Shown: positions 16,575-26,019, numbered from the stretch's first letter. The stretch is DNA of 64,000 nucleotides from an uncultured Bacilli bacterium (GCA_934131005.1 CAKOYV010000001.1:139903-203902); one strand, 5' to 3'. Made by a program: numbers and translations. Notes: a model not told the origin generated them from the letters alone.

Positions 16575-17228
16575 CTAGATACCTTTAGCGTTAGACTTAT
16601 TAGTGGATTCAAGTTCTGCTTGTACAGTATCTTCTTTACTAAATACAGTATGAATTTCTGTTTTTATTTGCTCCATTACCTTTGATAATTCACTAGAAGA
16701 ACTAGTAAAACCAGATACCAAAGCACTTTTTTGAGCTGGACTAAATGCATCAGATGAACTAACAGTACTAGTAAAGTTTTTAAATAAATTAACATAAGTA
16801 TTAGTTATAGCATCAAATAGTCCATCTAATTCCGAAACTTTTGATCCCTCCATAACACCAGCATGACCATTTGGAAATTTTTCATTGATTTTTGATTGAA
16901 TATTTCCAACTTGTGGTTCTTCAAATGAAACTGTATTCCAACTAAAATTAGTTTTTTCAACAGAGTTAAAATTTTGAACATTAATTCTAATACCACCATT
17001 AATACCAGAATTTCCAGATGAAAACCATCTTGTATTAATTTTTGAATCTGTATTAGTTAAACAACTTTTAATAGTTCCTCCTAATTCTTTTGATTTTGGT
17101 GAACACCAAATAGTATTAACTTTTGCCGTATAACTATTAATAGCTGAATTAGCATCTGTTACAAAAGTATTAATATTACTCTTTAATTTAGCTGACAAAC
17201 TACTTAATTCTGATTCATTTATTGTCAT
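16575..17228 (-). CDS. Long WXG100-like T7SS substrate
   Basis: 217 residues, Ser/Thr/Asn-rich, no signal peptide. It begins with a predicted helix, then TIWCSPKSKELG with Trp41 at the WXG turn position (W-C-S instead of W-x-G), then a second helix. A non-helical middle (GNSGINGGIRINVQNFNS) and a second helical pair (GLFDAITNTYVNLFKNF, then SSSELSKVMEQIKTEIHTVF) follow. Standard WXG100 proteins are about 100 residues, so this looks like two hairpins joined by a linker. It has its own consensus promoter with an overlapping inverted repeat and a 5' hairpin. The nearby EssC and YukD genes support export by T7SS. It is probably the most highly expressed gene of the locus. Confidence 0.65.
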   Translation of the reverse strand: MTINESELSSLSAKLKSNINTFVTDANSAINSYTAKVNTIWCSPKSKELGGTIKSCLTNTDSKINTRWFSSGNSGINGGIRINVQNFNSVEKTNFSWNTVSFEEPQVGNIQSKINEKFPNGHAGVMEGSKVSELDGLFDAITNTYVNLFKNFTSTVSSSDAFSPAQKSALVSGFTSSSSELSKVMEQIKTEIHTVFSKEDTVQAELESTNKSNAKGI

Positions 17229-17262
17229 TACTCTACACCCTCTTTCTAAATATTTTTCTATA

Positions 17263-17285
17263 AGATAGAAGAGAACTCTCTATCT
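17263..17285 (-). promoter_or_regulatory. 5'-end mRNA hairpin of the WXG-like transcript
   Basis: AGATAGA / TCTATCT arms plus an inner GAG/CTC with one bulge. It begins where transcription from the 17292-17319 promoter is predicted to start. There is no T-run, so it is not a terminator. A hairpin at the extreme 5' end commonly protects mRNA from decay. Confidence 0.55.
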
Positions 17286-17291
17286 ATAATA

Positions 17292-17330
17292 ATTATACAA
17301 TTTCTAACCTCATTGTCAATAAAATTGACA
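17292..17330 (-). promoter_or_regulatory. Strong promoter with overlapping operator-like inverted repeat
   Basis: On the minus strand: TTGACA (plus 17314-17319), a 16-nt spacer and TATAAT (17292-17297). A perfect 7-bp inverted repeat TGTCAAT-aaa-ATTGACA (17314-17330) overlaps the -35 box, in the position expected for a repressor or activator site. Confidence 0.75.
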
Positions 17331-17348
17331 TACATTTTACAAATATAA

Positions 17349-17609
17349 TCACTTAGAAATCAATATAAGTTCACTACCATTCCTAATATCTGTATCTATA
17401 ACAACACAATTATTATCATAAATTCTACTATTATCTTTATTTATTAATACATAGTCCCCATTAATATCTAAGGGAATATTAGTAAGATCAGAAACTGATT
17501 TAATCAACAATTTTTTTACCTTCCATAAAATTTCATTAACGGGAATAAAAACATCAAAACAACTATCTAATTCTAAAACGATAAGCTTTATCAAAACTTT
17601 ATTCTCCAT
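17349..17609 (-). CDS. YukD/EsaB ubiquitin-like T7SS component
   Basis: The ATG at 17607-17609 (MENKVLIKLIVLE) lies inside the 3' end of EssC (11-nt overlap), and I prefer it to the longer frame that starts 10 residues earlier. The 86 residues fit the ubiquitin-like YukD fold: first strand VLIKLIVLE, FDVFIPVNEILWKVKKLLIKSV helix region, and a closing strand DIRNGSELILIS. EsaB/YukD proteins are small cytosolic regulators of T7SSb, usually encoded next to EssC. The overlap with essC means the two are co-translated. Confidence 0.78.
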   Translation of the reverse strand: MENKVLIKLIVLELDSCFDVFIPVNEILWKVKKLLIKSVSDLTNIPLDINGDYVLINKDNSRIYDNNCVVIDTDIRNGSELILISK

Positions 17610-20600
17610 CTCTCTTACGTCCTTTCTGATTAAAATCAATTAACTTACATAAAATCCCCATATTTTCTTGAATATACCATCCCATATTATTTTTAATATC
17701 TTGCATCATCTCTCTAGTAACTGATGATAATGGGAATAGATTTTGTTCAGAAACTCCTCTACCTATCCACAAGCCATCACTAACACTAAAGAATGAAGTA
17801 AACCAACTCTCATAAACATAATTTTTAATTTTACTACTATCATCAACAACTATAACCCCAATATGTTCATAACTTTTAAGCTTATTAAATAACTCTTCAA
17901 CCTTCGAATTATCATCAACCTTTAAAATAAACTTACTAAGTCCATATATCAAAATAATCCCCTCTAAACTACTTTTTTGTTGTACTAATTTATCAATATA
18001 TTCAATTATTTTATCAATAACAGCCGAAAAATTATCATTATAATAATTAGGATATTCTTCCAAATTAAGCATAAGTTCCTTTGTAGAATCCATAACCATT
18101 AAATTAATATTTCTAATTTTTCTAAATACCATCAATAAGCTTTTAATAAATAAAGAAGTATTCGCTATTTTATTAGCTGCAATAATATTACCACCAGAAG
18201 ATAAATAATCATAAGTAATAATCTCCAATTCCTTTTTACTGATACCAATTGGTACACGAGTTAAAGTGCTAATCTCCCCTTCTACACAACTATAATCAAC
18301 AACTTCTGGTAATGTTGGAATTCTCCTAGCCTTAACTGGATTCTCTTTCAAATGTTTATTAATAAAGTCTATTAAATAATCACTTGCATCATCATCATTC
18401 CTAACAATACTAGCTGTTTGAAACTCATGAACATCTCCATTAAAAAGCAAACCTCTTCCAACAATATCATCATTTAAAACTAATTTTGTCCTAACACCAA
18501 ATACTTGTTGATAATCCGTAGGATCCTTAAGTTTAAATGTATAAATATTAGTTAAGTTAGTTGCAATTCTATTAGGAATAGAATTAATTGCATTAGCTGT
18601 AAAAATAAATACAACTCCATATCTATTAGAATCTCTAACTAAATCAGGAAATTCATCATAACAACTAGGATAAGCCTCATATAAAGAATCATAATTATTA
18701 ACAATAACAACCATTAATGGCAATTTCTTACCACTATTTCTTAAATAATTTTGATATTCTCCTCCATAATTTACAAATAGCTTCTTTCTAGCTGCTACCT
18801 CTTCTCTTATCATTTTCAAAAGATTATTATATTTTTCATCTTCATAAGCAAAAACCATTCCTCCAACTTCAGGTAATGCTTCATATCTTCTTAATGCCTC
18901 AGATCCATAATCAATAATATAAAAATTAACATCTTCTGCATCATACCTAGTGACAGTAGAATAAATCATAGTACCTAACAACATTTCACTTTCACTACCA
19001 TCAACACCATAAATAACAGTATTACCATCTGTTAAATAATTATATTTAACAATTCCCTGCTTTTGTTGCTCAGGAGCATCATAAATACCAAGAATAGCTT
19101 CCATTCCTTCAGAAGAATTATCACCATATTTATTAATAACCTCTTCTACTGTAATAATACTAGGAATATCTTCTAACCATAAACGTCTAGCCCTTTTATC
19201 AACTTTATCAGCACACTCTATAATAGATGCCAAAATATTTGCTAATTGTTCACCATGAGAATCCATCCTTCTACCACTAGAAGCTTGAATACTCTTAATA
19301 AAATTACCACAATCATCAATAAAATTAATACTCTTATCTACTTGTTTAACAATTTTTTCTGAAGGATAATACTTAGCACCACAAAAAGCCGACTGACCTA
19401 GAGCAAAATATTCATCATAACCGACTTGTAAATAATATCTACCAGCTTGCTTTATACTAGCCGCTTCTGGTCTTTTCAACATTTCCTTACTATCCGCCTC
19501 ATCTGATACCTTCAAACACACTCTAAATCTTGTATTAGACCAAATTTGATCATTAACAACACCACTAGGCTTTTGAGTAGCAAGAATTAAATGTACTCCC
19601 AAACTTCTACCAATACGAGCAACACTAATTAAATTATCCATAAAATCAGGTTGTTGACTCTTAAGTTCTGCAAACTCATCACAAATTATAAACAAATGTG
19701 GAATTGCCTCTTCTAATCTACCTTCATTATAAAATTTCTGATATTTATAAATATCCATTGTACTCTCACCAAGTAAATCTCTAGCTTCATTAAACATCAT
19801 TTGTCTTCTTTTAACCTCACTATCAATACTAACCAAAGTTCTAGCCATCGAAGCTTTATCTAAGTTAGTAATAGTTCCCGCTAAATGAGGTAGAAAAACA
19901 CCCATTGCTTTATTCTCAAAGGCAAGTGCTAAACCACCACCTTTATAATCTATTAAAATAAAAGCTACATCATCTGGACTATAATTTATACACATTGACA
20001 AAATATAAGTAATAATAAACTCACTCTTACCACTACCTGTAGTACCAGCAATAAGTCCATGCGGTCCATGATATTTCTCATGTAAATCCAAATACATCAA
20101 ATCGCCAGCTTCATCTACCCCAATTTCTGTTCTCAAACTAGTAGTAGCATCATTAATATTCCAACGATTAAGAATATTTAACTGTTCTACCTTACCAACT
20201 TTCTCCATTTCCAAAAATGAAATAGCATCTGGTAAATTCCTTAAACCATCTTCAAACTCAATAGGAATAGACGAAATCATTTTACCTACTTTACTCATAT
20301 CAATTTGATAATTAACTTCATCTCGAAAAACAATTTGTTCCTGCTTTTCATAAGAATTCTTAAGCACACCTGAAGAACCAACACCAAGAGAAATAAAATT
20401 ATTACATTTACTAGGAAGCTTACTCAATCTCTCTTCAAGAATAACAATACTAAAACCTAAATTATCATCTTCCTCTGTCAGAGTCTTAATAAAATCAAAC
20501 CTCTTAACCATTTCATAATCATCAACAATAATAAAATAATGTGGCTTTATCGGTACCTTTTCATTACTAGCATTATTAACAGCCAACCTATTATTTAACT

Positions 20601-22170
20601 CAAATTCTAAATATTCTGCAACATTCTTAGCACTATCAGAGTTTGTAGAGAAAAATCTAAAACTCTTATCATTATTAAAATTATGATTCAAATAACGAAT
20701 ATAGTTAAAATTATCAATATTATTTTCATTAGTAAACACAACTAACTTCAAATCTTCATAACTATAAAAGGTTAATAACTGCAATATAACATTATTCATA
20801 AAAGCTACACTCTTAGCCTTATTACCCCCCATAATTGCTGTTACTTTATTATCATAAAACGAATAGCTAACAGGAACATTTTCTATATATTTAAATTCTT
20901 CTGCTAAAGCATCAGCTTGTTTTCTAAGTTCATCTTCTTCAATAGTAAACCCTTCTTCAGGATATTCTATCTTAGCATCCAACAATTCATTCCCCATACC
21001 AATTCTAACCGTTAAAAAATCATTTTGGTCTATTCTTTTATCCCAAAAATTCATATTCTTAGTTCTAATTATTTTTAAACATTCATCAACTGTAATTAAA
21101 TTTTCAATTAAAATATCTCTCTGCAAATTACGCACAACAACAAGTTCTTCTTTTTTCTCATCAAGATATTTACCATACTTCAAAACTAATTCTGCTCTTC
21201 TTTTCTTCTTTAATTTCTTATTATAAATATTAGTTACAACAGGCCATAAAATCATCGAAAGAAGCATCGCACTAGCCGTTACTAATTGTGGCCATGAATC
21301 AGCCATCGAAGTCTGATGTTGAGATAATTTATTTCCCAAATCAATTAAAGTAACCAAAGACATTATTCCCATCGTAAGCATAGGACCTATCGTCAAAATA
21401 AAAGGCAAATCTTCCAAAGAATCTTTATGTGGTGGAGGACTTAGCTTAATAGTAGCCGTCTCAATAATCCTTCTAATTCTAGGCGCCTTTGAAAAATAAT
21501 CCGTATCAAGATACAAATCTCTATCCTTAACTACAAAATCTCTAATTTCTTCCCCATCTGGCAAATCATATGAAACAATTCCTGCCCTCTCAGCAAATAC
21601 TTTAACATTACCCCCCGGATTATTTTGAAACAACAAATTATCTAAAAACATTAATTTATAACCATAAATACATATACTATCCCCATTTTTTATAAAGTAT
21701 TTATTATCAATCAAAATTTTATCATTAACATAAACTCCCAAATTATTCTTCTCCAAAACCAAACGATTATCAACATTATAAATTTTTACCAAAAGATTAT
21801 CAAGATAAGGACAATTATAATAAACATTAGCATCTCTACCATTACCAATAACCATTTTAATATTTTTATCATACTTATAAGTATCTATCTTATTAGAAGT
21901 AATACTACTAACATAAATCAAATAATTATTCTTCAAACGATTAATTACATAAAAAGAATTATCCCTCAAAATTGTAGAATCAACACTCTGCCCACGCTCA
22001 ACAACTCTAACCTCATCAACAGAATAAATTACCCACTCACCATTTCTAGCCTCAACATTTATTAATTTAGATTCTTCTTCTAAATCAGCATCAAAACTAA
22101 AACTACCTTCTATATCTGTTGGAAGAGAAAAAGTTAATATCTTATCTGTCAAAAACAAAAATATCCTCAT
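17599..22170 (-). CDS. essC: Type VII secretion FtsK/SpoIIIE ATPase EssC
   Basis: 1523 residues, the usual EssC length. The N-terminus carries two FHA-like domains (VIGNGRDANVYYNCPYLDN is in the second, about 110-180). Two membrane segments follow at about 252-310 (LTIGPMLTMGIMSLVTL and LVTASAMLLSMILWPVV). FtsK/SpoIIIE ATPase domain 1 has Walker A GTTGSGKSE (about 708-716), LIDYKGGG and Walker B HLFIICDEFAEL. Domains 2 and 3 (about 1055 and 1330) have degenerate P-loops (GVDGSESE, AANKIANTS), as known for EssC. EssC powers export of WXG/LXG proteins. It has its own extended -10 promoter and begins the array. EsaA, EssA and EssB are not encoded nearby. Confidence 0.93.
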   Translation of the reverse strand: MRIFLFLTDKILTFSLPTDIEGSFSFDADLEEESKLINVEARNGEWVIYSVDEVRVVERGQSVDSTILRDNSFYVINRLKNNYLIYVSSITSNKIDTYKYDKNIKMVIGNGRDANVYYNCPYLDNLLVKIYNVDNRLVLEKNNLGVYVNDKILIDNKYFIKNGDSICIYGYKLMFLDNLLFQNNPGGNVKVFAERAGIVSYDLPDGEEIRDFVVKDRDLYLDTDYFSKAPRIRRIIETATIKLSPPPHKDSLEDLPFILTIGPMLTMGIMSLVTLIDLGNKLSQHQTSMADSWPQLVTASAMLLSMILWPVVTNIYNKKLKKKRRAELVLKYGKYLDEKKEELVVVRNLQRDILIENLITVDECLKIIRTKNMNFWDKRIDQNDFLTVRIGMGNELLDAKIEYPEEGFTIEEDELRKQADALAEEFKYIENVPVSYSFYDNKVTAIMGGNKAKSVAFMNNVILQLLTFYSYEDLKLVVFTNENNIDNFNYIRYLNHNFNNDKSFRFFSTNSDSAKNVAEYLEFELNNRLAVNNASNEKVPIKPHYFIIVDDYEMVKRFDFIKTLTEEDDNLGFSIVILEERLSKLPSKCNNFISLGVGSSGVLKNSYEKQEQIVFRDEVNYQIDMSKVGKMISSIPIEFEDGLRNLPDAISFLEMEKVGKVEQLNILNRWNINDATTSLRTEIGVDEAGDLMYLDLHEKYHGPHGLIAGTTGSGKSEFIITYILSMCINYSPDDVAFILIDYKGGGLALAFENKAMGVFLPHLAGTITNLDKASMARTLVSIDSEVKRRQMMFNEARDLLGESTMDIYKYQKFYNEGRLEEAIPHLFIICDEFAELKSQQPDFMDNLISVARIGRSLGVHLILATQKPSGVVNDQIWSNTRFRVCLKVSDEADSKEMLKRPEAASIKQAGRYYLQVGYDEYFALGQSAFCGAKYYPSEKIVKQVDKSINFIDDCGNFIKSIQASSGRRMDSHGEQLANILASIIECADKVDKRARRLWLEDIPSIITVEEVINKYGDNSSEGMEAILGIYDAPEQQKQGIVKYNYLTDGNTVIYGVDGSESEMLLGTMIYSTVTRYDAEDVNFYIIDYGSEALRRYEALPEVGGMVFAYEDEKYNNLLKMIREEVAARKKLFVNYGGEYQNYLRNSGKKLPLMVVIVNNYDSLYEAYPSCYDEFPDLVRDSNRYGVVFIFTANAINSIPNRIATNLTNIYTFKLKDPTDYQQVFGVRTKLVLNDDIVGRGLLFNGDVHEFQTASIVRNDDDASDYLIDFINKHLKENPVKARRIPTLPEVVDYSCVEGEISTLTRVPIGISKKELEIITYDYLSSGGNIIAANKIANTSLFIKSLLMVFRKIRNINLMVMDSTKELMLNLEEYPNYYNDNFSAVIDKIIEYIDKLVQQKSSLEGIILIYGLSKFILKVDDNSKVEELFNKLKSYEHIGVIVVDDSSKIKNYVYESWFTSFFSVSDGLWIGRGVSEQNLFPLSSVTREMMQDIKNNMGWYIQENMGILCKLIDFNQKGRKRDGE

Positions 22171-22200
22171 CGTATCACCCTTATCTTCTTATTTAAGAAA

Positions 22201-22209
22201 ATTATATCA
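22201..22209 (-). promoter_or_regulatory. Extended -10 promoter of essC
   Basis: TGA-TATAAT on the minus strand, 31 nt upstream of the essC ATG; AAGGGTGAT serves as ribosome binding site. Confidence 0.55.
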
Positions 22210-22237
22210 CATTTTTAGAAAATAGCCTAGCAAGAGC

Positions 22238-22266
22238 CAAAAAAAAGCACTTAAAATCAAGTACTT
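22238..22266 (-). terminator. Terminator between the HD/kinase gene and essC
   Basis: AAGTACTT-GATTTT-AAGTGCTT followed by a T-run on the minus strand, overlapping the last bases before the stop at 22268. Confidence 0.75.
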
Positions 22267-22267
22267 C

Positions 22268-23605
22268 TTAATCATCAACAATTTCTAATATTCGTTTATT
22301 TATCTCTTGCAAATAAAACCTTCTCATATCATCAAGTATTCTATTACAAACTAAAATATCAACTTGCCTTTGTTCTATATTAAAAGTATCAAACTTATAA
22401 AAATTAACACTATCAGTATAATTAATAACATTCTTTAAAGAATTATTATATTCAACTAAATTTTTCTCATTCAAAAAATTTCTTCTTTCCAAAGATAAAT
22501 TAGCCAAATAATCCCTCTTAAGAGCTGTAATACTATCAACATAAGTAATAATAACAATATTAATCTTATCCTCTATCTCTTTTAAATACTCACTCTTATA
22601 CTCATCATATTCTTGCACGCTAACACCATTACTAACATACAATCTATCTACCCATACTAATCTATCATATAAAGACCTATCTACTATTATAATATCACTA
22701 TCTCTACCAAGTGCAGTTGATAACTCTTTCAAAACGTGCTTAGCAATATACCGATTAACATCCATTCTAGACCTATGACAAATTTTAGGATAAATATTCT
22801 TCTTATAATCAGAAGTCGTCGTAAACTCTGAAAGAACATCAACAGAAAAATTACCCTTACCAAAAAAATCTTTCAAATTATTTATAAGGGTAGTCTTACC
22901 AGTTCTTGGAGTACCCGTAAATTCAATAACATATGGCTTTATCTCAAAAACATCTCTTAATTTTTTTACTTCCTGCTTCTTATAATGTAATTTCAAAACT
23001 TCTTTATATTCATCTTCTTTTCCCTCAAATATAACATTTTTTACATAATCATCTTCTTTTTCATAAAAGACATCTTCCAATAATTCATATAATCTCCTAA
23101 ACATAGGACTATCCTTATCCTCACCAATTATAAGACTATTATAAACACCTTCGTAATACCACTTTTGACTATCTCTTCCTCTTTTAAAAGCACTAAAATC
23201 AAAATCATCAGTTATTTTCTTTACAATATTTAAATCTTCTAAATTACTTATCTTATCTGCTGCTACAACAGCTTTATGCCTCATATCTAAACTCTTAACT
23301 CTATCAATAGTCTCTGTTTTACGTTCTTCCCAACTAAGACTCTTATCTCTCTCACTAGCCTCTAACACTAACGAAGCTACATCATCACCAAATAATTTTT
23401 TAATATCTTCATAACAATATTTAGTATCTTCTATAACATCATGCAAATAACCAGCAACAATAACATTATCATCAAAACCATACGATTTAAGAATATGTCC
23501 AACATTTATAGGATGTATAATCATAGGTTTATCAGGATCTGACTTTCTAACCTGCCCCATATGAGCCTTTACCGCAAATTTCAAGGCCTTTTCACATATA
23601 TCCAT
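22268..23605 (-). CDS. HD (RelA/SpoT-type) hydrolase fused to a P-loop kinase domain
   Basis: 445 residues. Residues 1-160 are an HD domain of the RelA/SpoT/MESH1 type: His15, His31 (IIHPINV), His55-Asp56 (LHDVIEDT) and Asp117 in VAADKISNLEDL. These are the metal ligands used to remove pyrophosphate from (p)ppGpp. Residues 225-445 form a P-loop kinase-like domain with Walker A GTPRTGKTT (231-239) and DIIIVDRSLYDRLVWVDRL, typical of deoxynucleoside/thymidylate-kinase-type folds with a DRS lid motif. AGGAGG precedes the ATG. Alarmone hydrolysis plus nucleotide phosphorylation is an inference; a housekeeping nucleotide-repair role is possible. It is terminated before essC, so it is not part of the T7SS unit. 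Confidence 0.8.
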   Translation of the reverse strand: MDICEKALKFAVKAHMGQVRKSDPDKPMIIHPINVGHILKSYGFDDNVIVAGYLHDVIEDTKYCYEDIKKLFGDDVASLVLEASERDKSLSWEERKTETIDRVKSLDMRHKAVVAADKISNLEDLNIVKKITDDFDFSAFKRGRDSQKWYYEGVYNSLIIGEDKDSPMFRRLYELLEDVFYEKEDDYVKNVIFEGKEDEYKEVLKLHYKKQEVKKLRDVFEIKPYVIEFTGTPRTGKTTLINNLKDFFGKGNFSVDVLSEFTTTSDYKKNIYPKICHRSRMDVNRYIAKHVLKELSTALGRDSDIIIVDRSLYDRLVWVDRLYVSNGVSVQEYDEYKSEYLKEIEDKINIVIITYVDSITALKRDYLANLSLERRNFLNEKNLVEYNNSLKNVINYTDSVNFYKFDTFNIEQRQVDILVCNRILDDMRRFYLQEINKRILEIVDD

Positions 23606-23836
23606 CTTAATACCTCCTAAAACTAAAAATTATACTTAATAAAAATCAAAACTCATTAACTGAATCTTACATATCATCTAGTCAACATCCTAATTTTAAC
23701 ATAAATTCTTAAAGTTAGTTTATTTTTTCATATTTTTGTATAAATTTACTGTCATTAACTACCCATAACAAATATTATTTTTTAAACTATTTTAAACTTT
23801 TATAAATTTCATCATTTATATTTAATCACTATAAAC

Positions 23837-23930
23837 AAAAATGGAGCCTCTCGGCTCCTTCAGGGGGTTTTGGTTGAATACACTCCTACATTTTATTTCG
23901 TAGAGAGTGGACATAATTTCTTATGCCATA
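23837..23930 (-). ncRNA. Candidate small RNA with three hairpins
   Basis: On the minus strand the gap holds, in order: GGCATAA-GAAA-TTATGTC (plus 23910-23927, GNRA loop); CACTC-T-CTAC / GTAG-GAGTG (23881-23909, one bulge); an unpaired C-rich stretch AACCCCCTGAAGG; and the terminator GGAGCC-GAGA-GGCTCC followed by a T-run (23837-23858). A promoter-like TTGCTT-17-TATTAT lies upstream. Total length is about 95 nt. It matches neither SRP RNA, 6S RNA nor any riboswitch I know. It may be a stand-alone sRNA with an anti-Shine-Dalgarno C-rich loop or the 3' end of recG mRNA. The rest of 23606-24018 is AT-rich and empty. Confidence 0.5.
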
Positions 23931-24018
23931 TACATAATAATATATTTATAGAAAAAAAGCAATACATTTTTGTAAACTTTACACTTTTTTCTCAAAAATG
24001 TAAACCAAGCATTCTAAA

Positions 24019-26019
24019 TTAATCCAAATTATCTAAAGAATCACAATAAGAAAGCAATTTTTTACCTTCATCACTATCTAAAGACTTAGAAAAATATTCT
24101 AAAACATCTTCTCTAACACGAAGAAGCAAATTGAAATCTTTTCTAATATTTGCAAGCCTTAACATAGCATCACCACTCTGTCTTATTCCGAACAAATCCC
24201 CCTCACCACGATGCATAAAATCATATTCACTTATCTCAAAGCCATCATTACAACGCTCAAGCATTTTCAACCTATCACTAGCCTCGTGTGCCAATAAAAC
24301 ACAATAACTTTGAATATCACTTCTACCAACTCTTCCCCTCAACTGATGTAAAGTTGACAAGCCAAATAAATTAGCATTAAATACCACAATCATAGATGCA
24401 TTAGGCACATTAACTCCAACTTCAATAACAGTAGTAGAAATAAGAATATTTATTTTTCCCGTCTCAAATCGCTTCATAATCTTATTTTTTTCTAAAACAT
24501 CAAGTTTACCATGAACAGCTCCAATTTTGCAAATTTTTCCAAACGCTAATTCCATTTTTTCTTTAAGTTTCATAACATTATCAATAGAAGTATCATCATC
24601 GCTAACAATCGCAGGAGCAATAACATATATTTGATGCCCCAACTTAATTTCCTTAAGCATCATTTTGAGAACATCCATAACCTCATTATCTCGCTTAAAA
24701 TAAGTAATAACATCTAATCTACCAGCAGGCTTAGTCTTAATACTAGAAATATCCATATCTCTATAAATAGACAAAGCATAAGTCCTAGGAATAGGCGTAG
24801 CACTCATCGACAAAACATCAGGCATCTCTCCCTTATTTTTCAAAGCATTTCTCTGATTAACACCAAATCTATGTTGCTCATCTGTAATAATCAAACCCAA
24901 ATTACAATACTTAAGCTTCTCTTGAATAAGTGACTGTGTTCCAATTATTAAATCAACATGACCATCCTCTATCTCTTTATATATTTCCTTCTTCATCTTA
25001 CCATTAACAGAAGAAGTAAGTAAACAAACTTTCATATCAGTATTTTTAAACAGTCCCAAAGCCTCTTCATAATGCTGATTAGCAAGTATCTCAGTTGGCA
25101 CCATCAAAGCCGTTTGAAAGCCAGCTAAATAATTAATATAGGCTGCTATCATAGCAACAATAGTCTTACCACTACCAACATCTCCCTGTACTAATCGATT
25201 CATTCTACGATTACTCCTCATATCTTCTTTAACTTCACTAATACAACGCAACTGATCAACCGTAAGCTTAAATGGCAAAGAAATTATCAACTTCTCAACT
25301 TCATTATCTGAAAACTTCTTCTTCAAAGCTCGTCCATTATCATTAATATTCATTTTCAAATAATTAATCTTAAATAAATACATAAACAATTCCTCATACT
25401 TAAGCCTTTGCAACGCACGTTTATAAGAAATAACATCACAAGGATTATGAATTTGCTTAAGGGCCCATAACTTATCTCTAAAATTATATCTAGAAATTAA
25501 ATTAGCAGGAATATAATCAACAGCCTCATATAAAGAATCAAGAGCACTAACAATAAATTTACCAATAGAATTACGAGAAAGCCCATTAGTAGACTGATAA
25601 ATAGGCTCAATCTGAACCTTATCAGGCAATTTCCTCATTCTAACCTCACTAGCAACAACCGTATTCTTTAACTTATCATACTTACCAATAATAGTAACCT
25701 CAGTCCCACCTCTAACCTCATTACATAAATAAATTTGATTATAAGCACTAATATTATAAATATTTCTTTCATTAGAAATCCTAAAAATAACTTTCTTCAA
25801 TTTTAAAGATAAATTAATAACCGTAGGTTGTCCTAAAGCAACGCCATCAATAATAACTCTATCTCCATTTTTAATATTACTCATATCACTTCTCTTGATA
25901 ACATTATATTTCTTAGGATAATACGAAACCAAATCATCAATACAAAAAATTCCCAATTTATTAAGAAGCTTACTTGTCTTTGGACCAATCCCCTCCAAAT
26001 CTTCTAAATTATTGCTCAT
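24019..26019 (-). CDS. recG: ATP-dependent DNA helicase RecG
   Basis: 666 residues, the normal RecG length. The N-terminal wedge/OB domain begins with the helix-hairpin LEGIGPKTSKLLNKLGI and includes GDRVIIDGVALGQP. Helicase domain 1 has Walker A GDVGSGKTIVA, DExH box DEQHRFG and MSATPIPRT. Helicase domain 2 has STTVIEVGVNVPNAS and LHQLRGRVGRSD, with the C-terminal HRGEGDLFGIRQSG hook. It remodels stalled replication forks and Holliday junctions. GGAGG precedes the ATG and a good promoter lies just upstream. All motifs are intact. Confidence 0.97.
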   Translation of the reverse strand: MSNNLEDLEGIGPKTSKLLNKLGIFCIDDLVSYYPKKYNVIKRSDMSNIKNGDRVIIDGVALGQPTVINLSLKLKKVIFRISNERNIYNISAYNQIYLCNEVRGGTEVTIIGKYDKLKNTVVASEVRMRKLPDKVQIEPIYQSTNGLSRNSIGKFIVSALDSLYEAVDYIPANLISRYNFRDKLWALKQIHNPCDVISYKRALQRLKYEELFMYLFKINYLKMNINDNGRALKKKFSDNEVEKLIISLPFKLTVDQLRCISEVKEDMRSNRRMNRLVQGDVGSGKTIVAMIAAYINYLAGFQTALMVPTEILANQHYEEALGLFKNTDMKVCLLTSSVNGKMKKEIYKEIEDGHVDLIIGTQSLIQEKLKYCNLGLIITDEQHRFGVNQRNALKNKGEMPDVLSMSATPIPRTYALSIYRDMDISSIKTKPAGRLDVITYFKRDNEVMDVLKMMLKEIKLGHQIYVIAPAIVSDDDTSIDNVMKLKEKMELAFGKICKIGAVHGKLDVLEKNKIMKRFETGKINILISTTVIEVGVNVPNASMIVVFNANLFGLSTLHQLRGRVGRSDIQSYCVLLAHEASDRLKMLERCNDGFEISEYDFMHRGEGDLFGIRQSGDAMLRLANIRKDFNLLLRVREDVLEYFSKSLDSDEGKKLLSYCDSLDNLD

